A stretch of DNA of 64,000 nt from Dromaius novaehollandiae (lineage: Eukaryota > Chordata > Aves > Casuariiformes > Dromaiidae). The stretch lies in the NCBI RefSeq assembly GCF_036370855.1, contig NC_088100.1, forward strand, positions 108,668,387-108,732,386, in the 5' to 3' direction. The notes below the pieces were generated by a model. It ran no database searches. It worked only from the letters and a program-made list of their open reading frames with translations, and had not been told where the DNA came from. The position numbers and the translations under genes are program-made. Positions 50,301-63,478 of the stretch are shown piece by piece (the first letter of the stretch is position 1; the number at the start of each line of letters is the position of its first letter).

Positions 50301-51089
50301 ATTTTAAGCAGTCAAGTTATCTATAATTTAGATTTAAATGTTCATATCCTACAATCCACTCATCTAGGTGCCTTTTTCAAATGTTTCTTTTTAACATTCA
50401 TTTATGTTCTGTTGGCTTTTTTTAGGTGGCCAAATAAAATTATAGCAGCTTGTTATTTTGATAACCCTGATATTTTCAAGCAATTACAAATACAAACCAG
50501 GAAGATGTAAAGACAAAAAAGGGACAACCTGTGTAGTAAACATATATATGTTTTTTGCAATTACTGACGCAAAATATAGGCTTGCAAGCTACAAGTGAAC
50601 ATATATGCTTTTTCTGTATGAGAAAATGTGATGCTATGTGGTATTTGAAATAGGACTTTTTTGATATTAACATACAAAAAATAGGGTTTGTTAAAGGTTA
50701 AATTAATCTTTAAAAATAACTTTAGATTTTGAGAAGCAAGAAAAGTTTTTGTTTGGATGGAAACCCCATTTAATTAAATTTTGCATAAAGTAAACCTACT
50801 AGCCTAAATTGGTGGCTTTCCAACCTTCTTTGGTTGGATATCCATACAACACACATGTCTACTGAAAATATGGTTCCTTTTTAAATTCCATTTTGTCTGT
50901 GAATCCCTGAAAAGATGGTTGAAAATTTTGACTTAAAATCTGTCCTCAAAAGATTGGCTGATCATTTATTTATTTTAAAGAAGGGGGTTACAATAGCATC
51001 TAAAGGCAAATAGCAAAGATGGGAATTTGAGAACATTTGTGCTGTATTGTGGATTCAAGTAATATCCTTAGTTATTTTAACATTTTAGC
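44341..51089. other. Presumed ASB3 intron, no exon recognised
   Basis: Nearly 7 kb of AT-rich sequence. It holds a run of 12-13 G near 44652, a GAA-rich tract near 45480-45510 and short poly-A or poly-T runs. The short frames (for example 46233-46499 on the minus strand) show no recognisable domain. The segment 46230-46500 has the feel of an old interspersed repeat but I could not place it. Confidence 0.45.
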
Positions 51090-51095
51090 TTTATT
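51090..51095 (-). terminator. CHAC2: Possible CHAC2 polyadenylation signal
   Basis: AATAAA on the minus strand, about 735 nt after the CHAC2 stop codon. Other candidate signals exist further down, so the true site is uncertain. Confidence 0.3.
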
Positions 51096-51828
51096 CTTTA
51101 TATTGCTCTTAAGATAAAATGAGGCACCCATATGATATGGCTTGTTTACATCAAAGTACCTTGTGCTTTGGTTTTCAGGGGCTTGAAATAATTAACCAAG
51201 GGAAAGTATTATTTCCTTCACAATAGAACTTTTTGTCCTCTGCTTCTAAGGAAAACTAATATGTAAAGGGTAAGACTACTAATTCAGTAACTTAATTTCA
51301 GTGAAGTTGAACCTTGATATGATAAATGCGGTGCATTTACTGTGCAATTCACAATAAATACTTAACATCTATCTTTTTAGCTGCACTGAGTTCCAGTCCT
51401 GTGTTCTTGAATCAGAAAGAACTATCCCTTAAATCAGTGGGAGTTGTATCTGAATGCAGGCTTTGATCTTAAAAATAATTTAAAGGTTTTTTCTAAACCT
51501 GAAGTTAAAAAGAAAATCTTCAAAGGGAGGCTTAAGTGATTCCCTTGAGACTTTTAAAACAAAAGATGTGATCTTTGCATAAGAAACTAATATACCAAAT
51601 TCAAACCTAAAACACTTCCCCTGCTCCCCTTTCCTACAGACTCTTGAAAGAAGGATTTTTATAATGATTTGCTCTAATGAGTCTTAGCTACTGTGTTTTG
51701 AATGCAATATTAAAATAAATAGGATAGCATAGTTCAGATAAACATCGTTCCAAGTTATACACCCATTGTACAACAAAACCATTCTTTTTAAGATGAAACA
51801 AGATCATTAAAATTGAGAAATGATTTTT

Positions 51829-54800
51829 TTATATGCAATTTAGCTTTTGATGTTTTTCCAAGAGTTCTTTTACTAGTTTCTCTAAGGAGAAGAGATGTTC
51901 ATCTACATCTTCTGGTACAAGATTTCTGATAGAATTAGCAAGTTCAAACAGGTATTCTGTGTTTCTTCCACTAGGACCAACTGCATTAAAAATCTGTTCA
52001 GCAATTTCTTCTAGAGGTGCTGGGCCAAGGTAATTAGGGTTATCACAAGATCCAATATATAACAATACATCAAATGGTCTTATTGATGCATCTTTTGGAT
52101 AGAAAATGACAGTTGTAGTCATGTAGCCTCCTTTTTCTCTGAAGTCCAGATATGCCTTTATTTCACATTCTTGTCCAGCTGGCAATCTATAAGCAACACC
52201 CCACACAGACCCCTGTTGACATAAGGAAAGAAAATCCAAGCAGGATTTAAAAAGATACTCACAAATGAATGTATTTCTATTTTATTTTGGTAAAACCATC
52301 TTAAAAAGCTTACATTTAATTTTTTCCATTTTCAGTCTTGCCCTATTTCTCACATTGTTCATAGAAAGACAACCCCTCCAAATTAATAGCTATTTTATTT
52401 AGGAAATCTTCATTCAAACTAATAATTATGTGGATTCATCATGTACTCTGATGCTGAGTCCTTTTTTGGGAAACAATTTTGTTACAATTAAGTTTGAAGT
52501 AGTAAACAGACTTGGCATGGGCTTCTAAAGACTACTGACTAAAGAGATGGCAGAAAGAATACAACATACTCTCTTGACCTCAAGAAATTAGTGCAGTGAA
52601 AACTGATATTGTAAATAGTGCCAAATTCAAAGTAATCTTAATCAGGTCCTTTCTCTGTTTCATTACAGTTTTTATTTCTATTCTTTTACTTGTGGTAAAG
52701 TTACTGCACTTGAGTTGAACTCAAGCAGAAGAAAAACTGAGAGATGAACCTTTGCTTTGCAGAACTAAACTTGACATATGCAACACCTCAGCAAATACTG
52801 TTAGCATAAACTTCATTGCCATCTGTTTAAGAATCTGGATAGTTCTTCATTGTCTTCACAGATAAAAGCTCTGAGAAAATACTTAATTTTGGGGTGAATT
52901 ATACTCCCTTATACAGTTAATATAGAAAAATCTGCAAGATCTGTGTAGGGATCTCCTTTAAAGTAGCACAGAAGAATGTCAATGATGCTTTACTCGTTAA
53001 AGGCTACAAAATTGTTTCTTATTAGTGTATTATTTTTAAATAGTAATCTATTTTTGTCTATTCGTAACATCAAATGTGGATTCCACCTGCAATTAATTTG
53101 GTATATATACCACTGCTATATTAATGATGACAGAGAATATCTATTGTTTTCCTTTCTAAAATGAGATTTTAGTATTTAACCATATTAGACCATTTGTGTG
53201 TGGGGGTTCATAAGTGCTGAATTTTGCAGTCAAGACCATATGTTGGTCAAGGGCATTTTATTAAAATTCAGGGAAGTTGTTTTTTCTTGCATCTTCTGTA
53301 GATGGCTACATTACTTGATGTGCTGTGGCCAAGAACAGCGTTAAGCAGTACAAGAATGGTTCCTTCCTTTCCCTCAACTGTTTGGAATGGGGACCGACTT
53401 CAGCTGTCTTTGGGAAGTGTGTTAGTTTTTGAAACAGTCCCTTTTGTGGGGACATACTTCTGTGTTGATAGGAAAATATATACAGGCATGATGGTGATGG
53501 GGATTTCCTAACATTCATTTAAAGCAGATACGTACTACTAGTTCATTTGGTTTTGAGTGTCAGATGATAGAGAATTATATACAGAAATCTGACAAGGAGT
53601 ATGTTCTCTTTTTCCTATGTGCTTTCCTCTCAACTGGCAAAGAAATTCAGATGGAGGAAGTTAAAATAATTCTCTGAATGAGATGTTTCCAAACTGTACT
53701 ATGTGTATCACTGGTGAAAAATAATCCACTTCAAAGGGATTGATAGAATAGCACAGAGCTGAGAGCTGGCATTGCCAATGAGACTACCACTGCTGTTGAA
53801 ACCATGTTATTTGGGGGGGGGAGGAAGTAATAGCTGTAGTCTGCTAAGATGCCTTCAGAATAAGGTTACCTGTTTTAAATGCAGAATGAGTAACTGAAAG
53901 CAAATTACTTGTCATATCATTTGATTTTTTTTGTGCATAAACTGTGATTCTCTGTCCATACCAGTTTCTGGAGAAAAGGGAAAAAACCCCCAACAAAACA
54001 AAATGGGTTTGCTAAGGGGGAAAAAGGTTTCTATGGCAACGAGTAAGTTTGCTTAACAATACAAACTGAGTGACAACAGACATAACCATTCTTTGTTTAT
54101 ATAGGAGTCTGTGTAACATAATGGTGCCCTACAGTACAGTAATGTGAAAAACCAGTTACTAGAAAGGTACAGAAAATCACAATGAGAAACAGTGCACTGC
54201 GTTTTGCTAGTTTTGCTAATTGCCAAAACAGTTGAAGTTTACAATTACCTCTCAACTTACCTCTATTCGTTGCTGCTATTTCAGGGAAATGTCAGTGTTA
54301 AAGTATTTTGCCTTGACTAAGTAGTGATAACTTCAATATTGTATCAGGCTTAAAGCTGACTTAACATGAATATTTGTGGTAGTGGTGGATAATATATTGA
54401 TAAGACAGCAATATCATCATTTTATAAACATGCAACCATAAAAACTAACTACTACTAAAATGCCTATCTTACGGCCTTGTGTTGCGTGTCTTTGCTCTAC
54501 ATGTTCTTCCATGCCACCCTTCCTTCCCTCCTATCTCTGGAGGCAGTACTACCAGCAGGGAGCCACTCTCTTGCGGTGGTGAGAAGCCTGATGGACACTA
54601 ACTGCACAGCTGTCCACAGCTATATGCATGGGGCACTGAGGATCTGCAGGAGTGGGAAAGCACTTGTGTCCCCAGTGCCATCTTGGGCTGCACCTCTCAC
54701 TGGAGGAGGAAATCGAGGAATAGGTCCTCTTGATCTCTCCCCAGAGATCTGGGCAGCTAGCTAGAGATGATGAGACTTCATTCATAGTCCCCCAAACTAT

Positions 54801-57360
54801 ATTATCTTTTATACAAAAAGTAACATGATTCTTGATGGAAGTTTGCCTCAAGTATTAGTATAATGAGATTTAAATTCTAACATCTTGCTCTGCTCTGGAC
54901 TTGAGAACTCTGTGCATGCACCTAGGTAACACAGCAGAGTCTCCCTGGCCTAGTTGCATGTGAGGTTCCCAAAAGCCAAAATAAACGATCAGTCAAAAAT
55001 AGCTGAACTTGTTTCTGGGATATTGTAAGGATCTTACTTCAATGAACACCCTGCCACGTATGTAGGTAAAGATTCTATAGTCCTATCCTAAAATGTATTT
55101 GGGAAATCTTAAGTGTGTGATTGTTTTACAGAACAGACAGAGGAATTCCAGCCCTCAGTAAGATTAAAAAAAAAAGAACAAATATTAATATTTTGATATG
55201 GATAATGCACATGTGCCCTTAAATTGGCAATAATTTGGGATTTAAAGCACTCTGCTGTTCAAAGATCTTCTCTGAATCAGAACAGGGATTTAAGCCTTGC
55301 TTTCCCATTTTGCAGGTGAATATCCTGGCCATGAATGTGGATGTATGCGGGGTTGGTTTCTGCTGCTTTTTTTTCCTTCAAACATTCCTGATTTTTTTTC
55401 ATCTCAAAACCAAACAGGGAAAAATTTAAATGCAAGATTTATGCAGAACAAAGGAACAACTTCCTGCCCAACTTCAATGCCATATTGAATCCTAATCATA
55501 AATGTTTTGGGATTAAAGCTGTTTCTAAAATGCAGTGTGTAAAAACCAATGCCAGGCAGGGCAAATCCAGGTGACTGAGATGCTTTCTCGCTAGTGAAGT
55601 ATCTCAGTCTTTGAGCCCAACTGCATTATGCTTTACAGGACCTGGGGGGAGGAAGGTATCTGAAAGTTTTGTTCTTTACTTTCACAAATAACTTCTTAGT
55701 CCTGCATAGTTCATTTGTTTTCTTGTGTGTAAATTGCTGGGAACTTCATAGATTAAGGGGAAAACTGTCACAAATGCATAAAGGTCTAGGACTGTACCAT
55801 GAAGTGACTACACTATAAAGAACATAGGGGAGACTGGATACCTATTCATGTAAAGTAGTCTATTGCATCTTGGAACATGGGCAAGATATATATTTTAAAG
55901 TGCACTACAGGTGCTGCCTCCTTTATTTTTTAATCTTGATTCCATGGTTTATTATAATATGTCATCTTGTAATAAGTCACTGATTTAAGAAAGACACTGG
56001 AGAGAAAATGTTCCCAACAATTCAAGAACTCTTGTAATTTTAATAGATGTGTCTCTTCATAGCATAGCACTAAACTAAGGGCCTAATCCATGCCACTTTT
56101 TAGATGTGGTCTAAAATCAGTAATTGAGGGCATCCAATACTCCTTGTGATTACAGGCTGTAAGAGGAACTGATACTGAAGCTCTAAACTTGGAATGACTT
56201 TCTCAAACTTTACCATGTGTAAGTTATTACTGAGTGTTCTAAAGGGGACACTCATTGTAGGGTATAAACTTTAAATGAAAACTAGGCCATAAATAATAGG
56301 TTTTAATAGGTAATATTAGAATACTTAAATATGGCATAGCAGCTATTATGAGGAAGGAACAGAGTTCACCTGCAATGTGAGAATTGTACAATTTTCTGAA
56401 GACTTCAGGCAGTAGTCTCCCCAGGGCTTCCCCAAGTCTAACTTAGTCCTTTTATCCTTGCTCACCAGCAGTCTAGCCAAGAATCCTCTGGTGGAAAAAC
56501 TCCCAGAAAGGATTGCAGGTAGTTTTAAAGGTAGGGTCTTTACTGTAGAGCAGAACTAGATATGGGTAAAACTTAAGCCTAGGTATTTTTACTTTATAAG
56601 CAGAAAAATCCTAGTTTTTCCTATACCTTACACGACTGTAAGCATGTGCCTTGTTCCCCCCCCGCACCTGGGCATTTCCTTTGCTAATGCTTCCACTGCA
56701 CTTTTCTTAGCAAGTGAGACTTAAGTAAAAGGTCAAAAGATAAGCAAGAATGGTAGACTTTAGGTCCATGAGCTTTTTTCTGAACAGGAGCTTACTTAAC
56801 AACATTGAGTAGAAACCAAAATCCCACTTGTGGCATTTATATTCTTAAGCATTTTGTTTATGTAGAGGGAAAAAAAAAAAAAAAACAAGGCTATCTCCTT
56901 TTTATCACTGCAACGTAATCTTGATGTGTTTCAATTTTTATTTTAGGCAGGCAAGATAATGGTTCTGATACAACTTCTGTATAATATTGGGACATCTTCA
57001 GGCACTATATGTATGCTGAAGGTAAAATTCTGTATTGTTTATAACAGGATAGCTGCAGTGACTATTCAAGAAAATGCTTAAAAACATACCTTTGGTGATA
57101 ATGGACCCAAACTACTTCCAATTGCTTAATTTAGATTTATTTTGAACAGTCAAAAATCATTGGTGTAACTCCAGGGAACTCTGAGAGAGCTTTTGATAAA
57201 GATAATTCAATTATTAGCTTAAGGAGAAGCAAAAAAATGGAGACTTACTATACAAGTTTGGAATGCATTAGGAATTTCTGTGCATTATAGAGTAAATACC
57301 ATAAATAAACCAGTAGTACTGTACCTCAGGGTCTTCAACAAGAGTCACAACTCTTCCAGG
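51829..57360 (-). CDS. CHAC2: Glutathione-specific gamma-glutamylcyclotransferase 2, partial
   Basis: Two coding exons are present: 57360-57325 (12 codons, [12 protein letters not shown]) and 52212-51829 (127 codons plus TAA, starting [11 protein letters not shown] and ending KLNCI). Both boundaries are AG/GT and phase 0. With the usual 45-codon first exon the protein would be 184 aa, the same as human CHAC2. That first exon, which carries the glycine-rich FGYGSLIWK loop, is not found up to 64000 and should lie beyond the right edge. The exon 3 start shows the catalytic pair as in human: Glu74 in GQECEIKAY and Glu83 in LDFREKGGY, with [10 protein letters not shown] and [18 protein letters not shown] following. 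CHAC2 is a cytosolic enzyme that splits glutathione into 5-oxoproline and Cys-Gly at a slow constitutive rate. It lies on the strand opposite to the presumed ASB3 transcript and within its intron, as in mammals. A frame extended upstream of 52212 into the intron begins MDFLSLCQQ and is not real. Confidence 0.95.
52213..57324. other. CHAC2 intron 2
   Basis: About 5.1 kb. The stretch 54470-54790 is less AT-rich than its surroundings but shows no exon or named repeat. An 8-9 base G run lies near 53813. Frames at 53302-53511, 54477-54764 and 55235-55488 have no family features. Confidence 0.5.
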
Positions 57361-60300
57361 CTAGAATTAAAAGAAATATCGCTTGTTCAGTTAGAAGCTT
57401 TCAGTGTGAATCATCAGCAACAAACATTCAAACAATGAAAAGTAATAAAAGGGCCAGAGAACTAACTCGGGAGAGTCTCAAGAAAGTGCAAGTCTTTGGA
57501 TGATTGAGGCCCAGTTTATGTATTTTCTGAGATAAGGTTTTTGATCTGTATTAGATTAACAGAACTGGTGATAAATAAAATGTTATATTTTGAGTGGAAA
57601 ATGTCTGCAACATAGAAGTTAATTTTAAGGGTAGTGGCAAATGGGGAAATTTGAATGTCCTTGCTTTGTATGTGCTCTTCAGATTCAATTTTATTTCCAT
57701 GTAAAATGGTGGCAATAATTCATTAATACAAAACTATTCTCAGTGCACCTTTCTCAGTCATGTTTCTTCTCCTCAGTAACTATGCTGTTTTTCATCTTTA
57801 GAATGATAATGAGGTGAACTTTTTTACCTGCATAGAAAAGTATTATTCACGGTCATAGGAAATAATGCAACATGTAGAAATCTAACTTGCATAAAACAAA
57901 GCAAGATATTGCCACTTCTGGCTTAATTCACACTGACTGAGTGTAATAAAATGTCAGTTACACGCTATGATGCATGGCAACTCCTAGGTTTAAAAGCAGT
58001 TAGCTAATTAGATGCTTCTGAAAACACAGGGCAAAGACATCTGCTAGTAAGCTTTTTAATAAGAAAAAGCTCTTCCTGTTAGCACCATGTTATTCAGAAT
58101 TGAATAAAGAGAAGTTTAAAGTGCAGAAGACTATTTTGCCTCTCTTCTCCCCCCCCCCCCCCCCCCAGCTCATTCTCTCTTATGGGCAGAGGAAGGATAC
58201 TTTGGTAATGGCCTATTTTTCCAATGAGTTAGCTTACAAGAAGAGCAAGAAGCCTATTTCCTCCCGTTCATGTTGTCAGTGATGTTGTTTAATGGTCAAA
58301 ATAACAGTTGCTTTCACTGGGCAGCAATTAATCCTACGTATCCAAACAATAACAAGAAGCCAAATGGGTAGGCTTCCCTGAAGGGTGATTTGCCCTTATT
58401 GTCTAAATTAAATACAATTGTCTTTATGCTGCCAAAAAATAACCAGTCTAGGATAATAGTTCTATATATTTCTAAGTCTTGATTAAAATAAGTGATCAGA
58501 AAAAAAAATCTCTGAATATGCTTTTATGTTTCTCCACTGGTTTTAATCTATTTGCACACTTATTGACCTTGTAACTGTACTTTGTTTGTTTCTAATTTTT
58601 GTCTGTCTTGTGCATTATTTTTACGGAAAATAATTTCAAGTTTTGCATATAAAGTTACAGCTGTATTAGAACTCACTTTTCCTTTTTTAACTTGCATATG
58701 ACCAAAAGCATAAGTTTTTTAGCTTTATTGTGCACTTGCTAATTCATACATCTTTTAAAGACAGTGACCAACATGAAAATACTGAAAAGACAAGTGTTGA
58801 TATTTGTATAATTTAGAGAGTAAAAATTTAAAATATAAATTCCTATGAAGATTTACATCTGTAACTTAAAATTGCTAATTTTAGCTGCAGAGTAGTGTAA
58901 AAAGTTTCCTTGTTTAGAGATAAAAGGAAGTAGAGATATTAGCATTCATGCAGTTTTAGTGTAGGATAGAAACTTATTTTCTTGGGAGTTGTAAAGATGC
59001 TAATCTGAACTGTACTTGGATGCATACTTTTTATTTAGTTGTAGCTAACTTTCAGCCTTGGATTACTACATTGTTTTAGTCTTTTTTAGGATTCATCAAC
59101 ATTACAGTTTTATGGACATGTCCAAGTGTATGCTCTTCTATTTGATAAGACTATAATCATATTTGTCCCTTTCTCATAGTAACAACGTAGGGTTTTCTCC
59201 TACAGTGTCATTGGAATACCATGCATTTTTCCCCCCGTAGCTTAAACAAAATGTGAAATTTAGTTTTTGCAAAAGTTGTTAGTCGATGCCATCAACTGTA
59301 TATGTTCTTTGTTCAGTGTTAGATCTTTTATAATCTTAGTCTGTCTTATTTATAAGTCCTCAGATGCTGGGTTTTTTATGTTTTAGGATATGCCAGTTCT
59401 CTCTTAGCATCAGCCATCTATTTCTGATCTGATTAATCAAACAAGGCAACAAAACTAAATACTAAAATTATTGCTGTTTCTGTGCACTGAGGAAACAGCT
59501 CTGTTACCTAAGTTATCTTGATTAATCATGGTATTTCTTTGGAAAAAGATGACATTAGTAATGCATCTGTTTATATAGTCTATTGGAAAATAAACCTCTG
59601 TCAATAAAATACCTGGGGCTGTTTTGTTGGTGTTCAGTTTTTAATCTTAAAGGAAGCTAATCAACACATTCCACAACTTATACTAGTACTGAAGGATTTA
59701 TTCTGAGTTAGACTAACTATATTATTGACTGCTTATCTATAGAGCATATCTTACAAATCTAATTGGGATAACAGGGCAAGACTCTGATCAACTACCCAAA
59801 ATAAACACTATATAGGAACCATGGGCATTTCCTTTGGTGGCTGAATAAGAACATAACTCTAGAAACCATTGGCTATATAATATAAACCCAAACCATCTTA
59901 GTTGTGCCCAGGGAGTACTGGAAAGGGAAACTTGAATGATCGCCTAAATCAGATGCCTTTGACTGAGGGATCTGTATGAGTTTGTTCTGTGCAGCCTGCT
60001 GCCAGGGAGACCAAAAAAGGCAGCCTTGCTGTAGAGCATGCCAAAACAAAAAGGAAGGTTTGGGGCCTCTCAAGAATACTCTAAAGCATTTGTAGCTCTT
60101 GGGGCCATCACCTCTCTGAATCAAAAGGGAAGTCATTGTGGAAAATTAATTACATTTTGTTTTAGCTCTATATTTCACTTCAGACCCTCAATCATACTAT
60201 CCACTAGAGCTCCCAAATGTATTACCAACTACATGTGACAGGAGGCATTAACAACATCTGTGAGGTCTGCAGTAATGGAAGCAGCAGTTAATTGCTGGCT

Positions 60301-62849
60301 TAGATATCCATGTTGGAGGAGACCAGCACTACTGTATGAAAATCAGAGGAGAGATGGTTTAAGGCCCTGAATTATTTTGGCACCTCCTCCAGTGCTTTCC
60401 CCAATCAAGTTTCTGCTACATTTTGGTTGCAACCAGGTACTTTCAGTCCGATGCCAACCTATGACTCTTCCAGATTTTTACCAACCTGGATTAAGTACAA
60501 AAGGGGAAAATAGCATTAGCATGTTGTAGACTCTACACTAGAGGCTGTGACAGTTCTGCTGGTGTAGGGGTTTTGTTGAGTTACATTGAGATGAAGTTCC
60601 CCAGGACAATCTTGATGGTGGTTTAGCTCATGTGTCCTGTGGAAAATAATGGGGTAAACTGAAATAAAGTCTTCCAGTGCTAAATTGTTTTCTGAGGTAC
60701 TATACCACTGCTCAGATACTGAAATAACTAAATACCTACTGAAAGAAGAATCAATTCGTTTCAGCATCTGGGTATGAAAATAAATTAGAATAAAAGGAAA
60801 TCTTAACTTAAAAATAACTTTAGCTTGATTACCTCAAAACCTTTTTCTGAAAGGGAGCTCAAAGTATGCTAATAGATAGGAATGCAATAATTTAAAATAG
60901 TTGCCTTAAAAGCACAAGTTTATTTAAACAAAAAGTAGCTTTTTATACTTCCTTCTCCTGTGACTCACTGTGGTCTAACTAGCTTATCTGTCTTCTCCCC
61001 TAACCCTGCTACTGACAGTCATTCAACAGGAAGAAACTGTCAGAGGTAAATAATTATATAAAACCAAAGCCAACTGGTAAATGCTAAAAGTCATGCTGGA
61101 AAACAGACCTAAATTGGGACGGTATCTTTCTGTTGTGATGTTAGACACTGCTTCCAACGTCTGATGAACGTTTAGAAAGATGCTATCTATTTAAAATAAG
61201 CTTTATATTATACTGCAAGACAGTCGTGCCTGGGAAGTAAAAGGATTTCTCTAACATGAGGTTGAGATCTTCCTAAACAAATCCCAATATTTTACCATTT
61301 GAACACTGTGTACTGATCCACTTGCATCTCCCTGGCTCCGCATGTGTGTGTGTGTCTGGCTGATGTGTATCATGTGAAAATTCTGCCTGAATTAAGGGCC
61401 TAATTTCCTCAACAAATAACACCGCAGGTATTACAGAGCTAGAACACTATTTACTCAGCATATTAAATTACACAATGTTCTCCTGTTCACAACATTTTAA
61501 CTTCAGATTTGAAGTTACAATGCCTTTTTTCCTCTTTAAATGAACTCTGAGAAGTAACTTAGTATTTATTTTTCACACACAATTAAAATCCCAGGAGTCA
61601 CATTCCAGAGTTAAGGGTGGCACTCCTAGCTTTCCATTTCTGAAGAACAGAAACTACAGAAGTATACAAAGACTAGCAGGATACTACTAACATCTTTACA
61701 GAGTATCTTATTTGGACAATTTCCTGATGAAATGTTTTTCCCATTTCACTTTCAGCAAACTAAAAGCCCTATGTTATTTTTACCTAAAACTGAATCATTC
61801 AGTAATTTTATACATGCAGAAACTCATAGGAATTTTCATTTGGACATTTCTAAGCAGAAACTCTACCTGCAGCCTAATCTGGTACCAACAACCCCCTGCC
61901 TGTGCAGTAGTTGGTGGGCCACTCCCAGGCACGCACGCGTATAGTAGATCTTCAGTCTCCACTGCTAGGATCTTGGAAACACTGCTATGTAATATACAGC
62001 TTCCCACTCCAGTATTGACGGAGCAAAGTGCAATCTAAATATCTGATCAATGAAAGGAGAGGAAAAAAAACTGGGTAAGCCTGGTAACCCTACATAGTAG
62101 CGAACATGTGCCACTCCCATGGAGGTTCCAGTGGGCAGTAGACAGCAGGAGCCGGGCTTTCTTTTCTGAGCACATCTAAAGCCAATTTCTGACAGAGCCA
62201 GATATAGAACTAAGGTTCCCTGAATGTCAGACTTGCAATATTAGTTTCATAATACAGCGGAGTTTGACAGTCGTAAAGAGTGCCATCTCTAGCATTCATG
62301 TGATCACAAAGTCAGCCAGTTTAACCAGGGATGGGAGCAAACAACATGTCTGCTAGTTAGCTTTCAGGCATTTTTTGGGAGTTCGGGGAGTGTACTGTGC
62401 AGTCAAGTGAGTGCCAACACCAGGTCAAGGTAAGTGGCAAAAGCAAGTCATCAGAAGCTGGGAGGAAGGAGGATTATAAGGAGAGGAAGTGAAAGTTCAC
62501 TCTTCTGGCAGCAGCAGTCTTTTAGTTTAGTTCAAACCATATTGTAACAATACTAGCTTCACACTTCAGCCCTTCATTTACTCTTAAGTGCCATTTTTGT
62601 GGTTTTCAGTGGAAGCAGGAAGAAAGAAATTTCATATCCCACTCTAGAAAAGGACATAACCAAAGCACGGAGTCCTAACTTTGAGCAGCACTGAGATATA
62701 ACTCCTTTATCTTATGCAAAACAGGCCTTGAAGCAAACAGGGCATACAGACCTATACATCTAAAGGCTCTTTAAAGAGTATTGTCAAAAATTAGAACTTT
62801 TTAGATTAATACATCTGGGTAAATCTATGCCCCTAAATTTTAAACTATT
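57361..62849. other. CHAC2 intron 1, proximal part
   Basis: AT-rich sequence upstream of CHAC2 exon 2. I looked on the minus strand for the first exon (FGYGSLIWK, SRRFWQGSTDHRG) and did not find it. No other gene is recognised. Confidence 0.5.
58149..58166 (+). repeat. C18 homopolymer
   Basis: Eighteen C preceded by a pyrimidine run and followed by AG. A G-quadruplex could form on the minus strand. Length is likely to be unstable or misread in sequencing. Confidence 0.9.
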
Positions 62850-63090
62850 TGAGGAGGTCCAAATGTTTGATAATTTTAAGAGATCTTAGAACCTGGAAAA
62901 ATTTTCAAGAACTGGAAGATACCAAAAGAATTTAGTATTTAAAAAGTGTAAAACTAATAGCCCAAGGAACTGTAGATAGATTAGTTTGATATCATTGGAA
63001 GAAAAATAGAAGAATGGTTACTTTGAGAGTCTTCTCAAACAGTGGAGTCTAAAAGTACAATTAATGAGTATGAAAAGCTGGTTATTTCAG
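62850..63090 (+). repeat. Ancient CR1-clade LINE fragment (reverse transcriptase region)
   Basis: The order TTCAAGAACTGGAAGATACC (62907), TTTAGTATTTAAAAAGTGTA (62931), ACTAATAGCCCAAGGAACTG (62953) and TAGATTAGTTTGATATCATT (62975) matches the region of CR1/L3 ORF2 that encodes 'W..A.V.PIFKKG.R.DP.NYRPVSLTS'. It is a short, strongly diverged piece on the plus strand. Confidence 0.55.
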
Positions 63091-63186
63091 GGTTACTACC
63101 CTTCTGAAAACACTTTTGCTACATATGCAGATCTTTCTAATACAGTAGCACTTTTCTAATGAGCAATGCTTTATTGCCTGGTAAAA

Positions 63187-63478
63187 TTCACAGAATGGTT
63201 GAGGTTGGAAGGGACCTCTGGAGATCATCTAGTCCAAGCACCCTGCCCAATCAGGGTCACTTAGAGCACATTGCCCAGGATTGTGTCTAGGCAGCTTTTG
63301 AATATCTCCAGAGAAGGAGACTCCACAACCCCTCTGGGCAACCTGTTCCAGTGCTCAGTCACTGTCACAGTGAAGACGGCTTTCCTTGTGTTCAGACGGA
63401 ACTGCCTGTGTTTCAGACTGTGCCAGTTGCCTCTTGTCCTGTTGCTGGGCACTGCTGAAAACAGTCTGGCCCCCCATT
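63187..63478 (-). repeat. CR1 LINE, 5'-truncated 3' end, avian type
   Basis: The plus strand begins with CAGAATGGTTGAGGTTGGAA and GGGACCTCTGGAGATCATCT, the well-known reverse complement of the chicken-repeat-1 3' UTR. The element itself is read on the minus strand, where it still encodes the ORF2 tail as HWNRLPRGVVESPSLEIFK. The copy is cut at its 5' end (about 290 bp remain), the normal result of incomplete reverse transcription. Only one copy of the 3'-terminal ATTCTGTG octamer is visible. Good preservation compared with the other CR1 pieces here points to a younger, bird-lineage insertion. Confidence 0.95.

Noticed and set aside
58100-58282. Pyrimidine run with C18 followed by AG, looking like a plus-strand splice acceptor
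   Set aside because: The following sequence encodes no ankyrin or SOCS motif and has no plausible donor partner; it is a simple repeat.
63261-63452. Minus-strand frame of 63 codons with a clear protein-like sequence
   Set aside because: It is the tail of CR1 ORF2 in a 5'-truncated copy, not a host gene.
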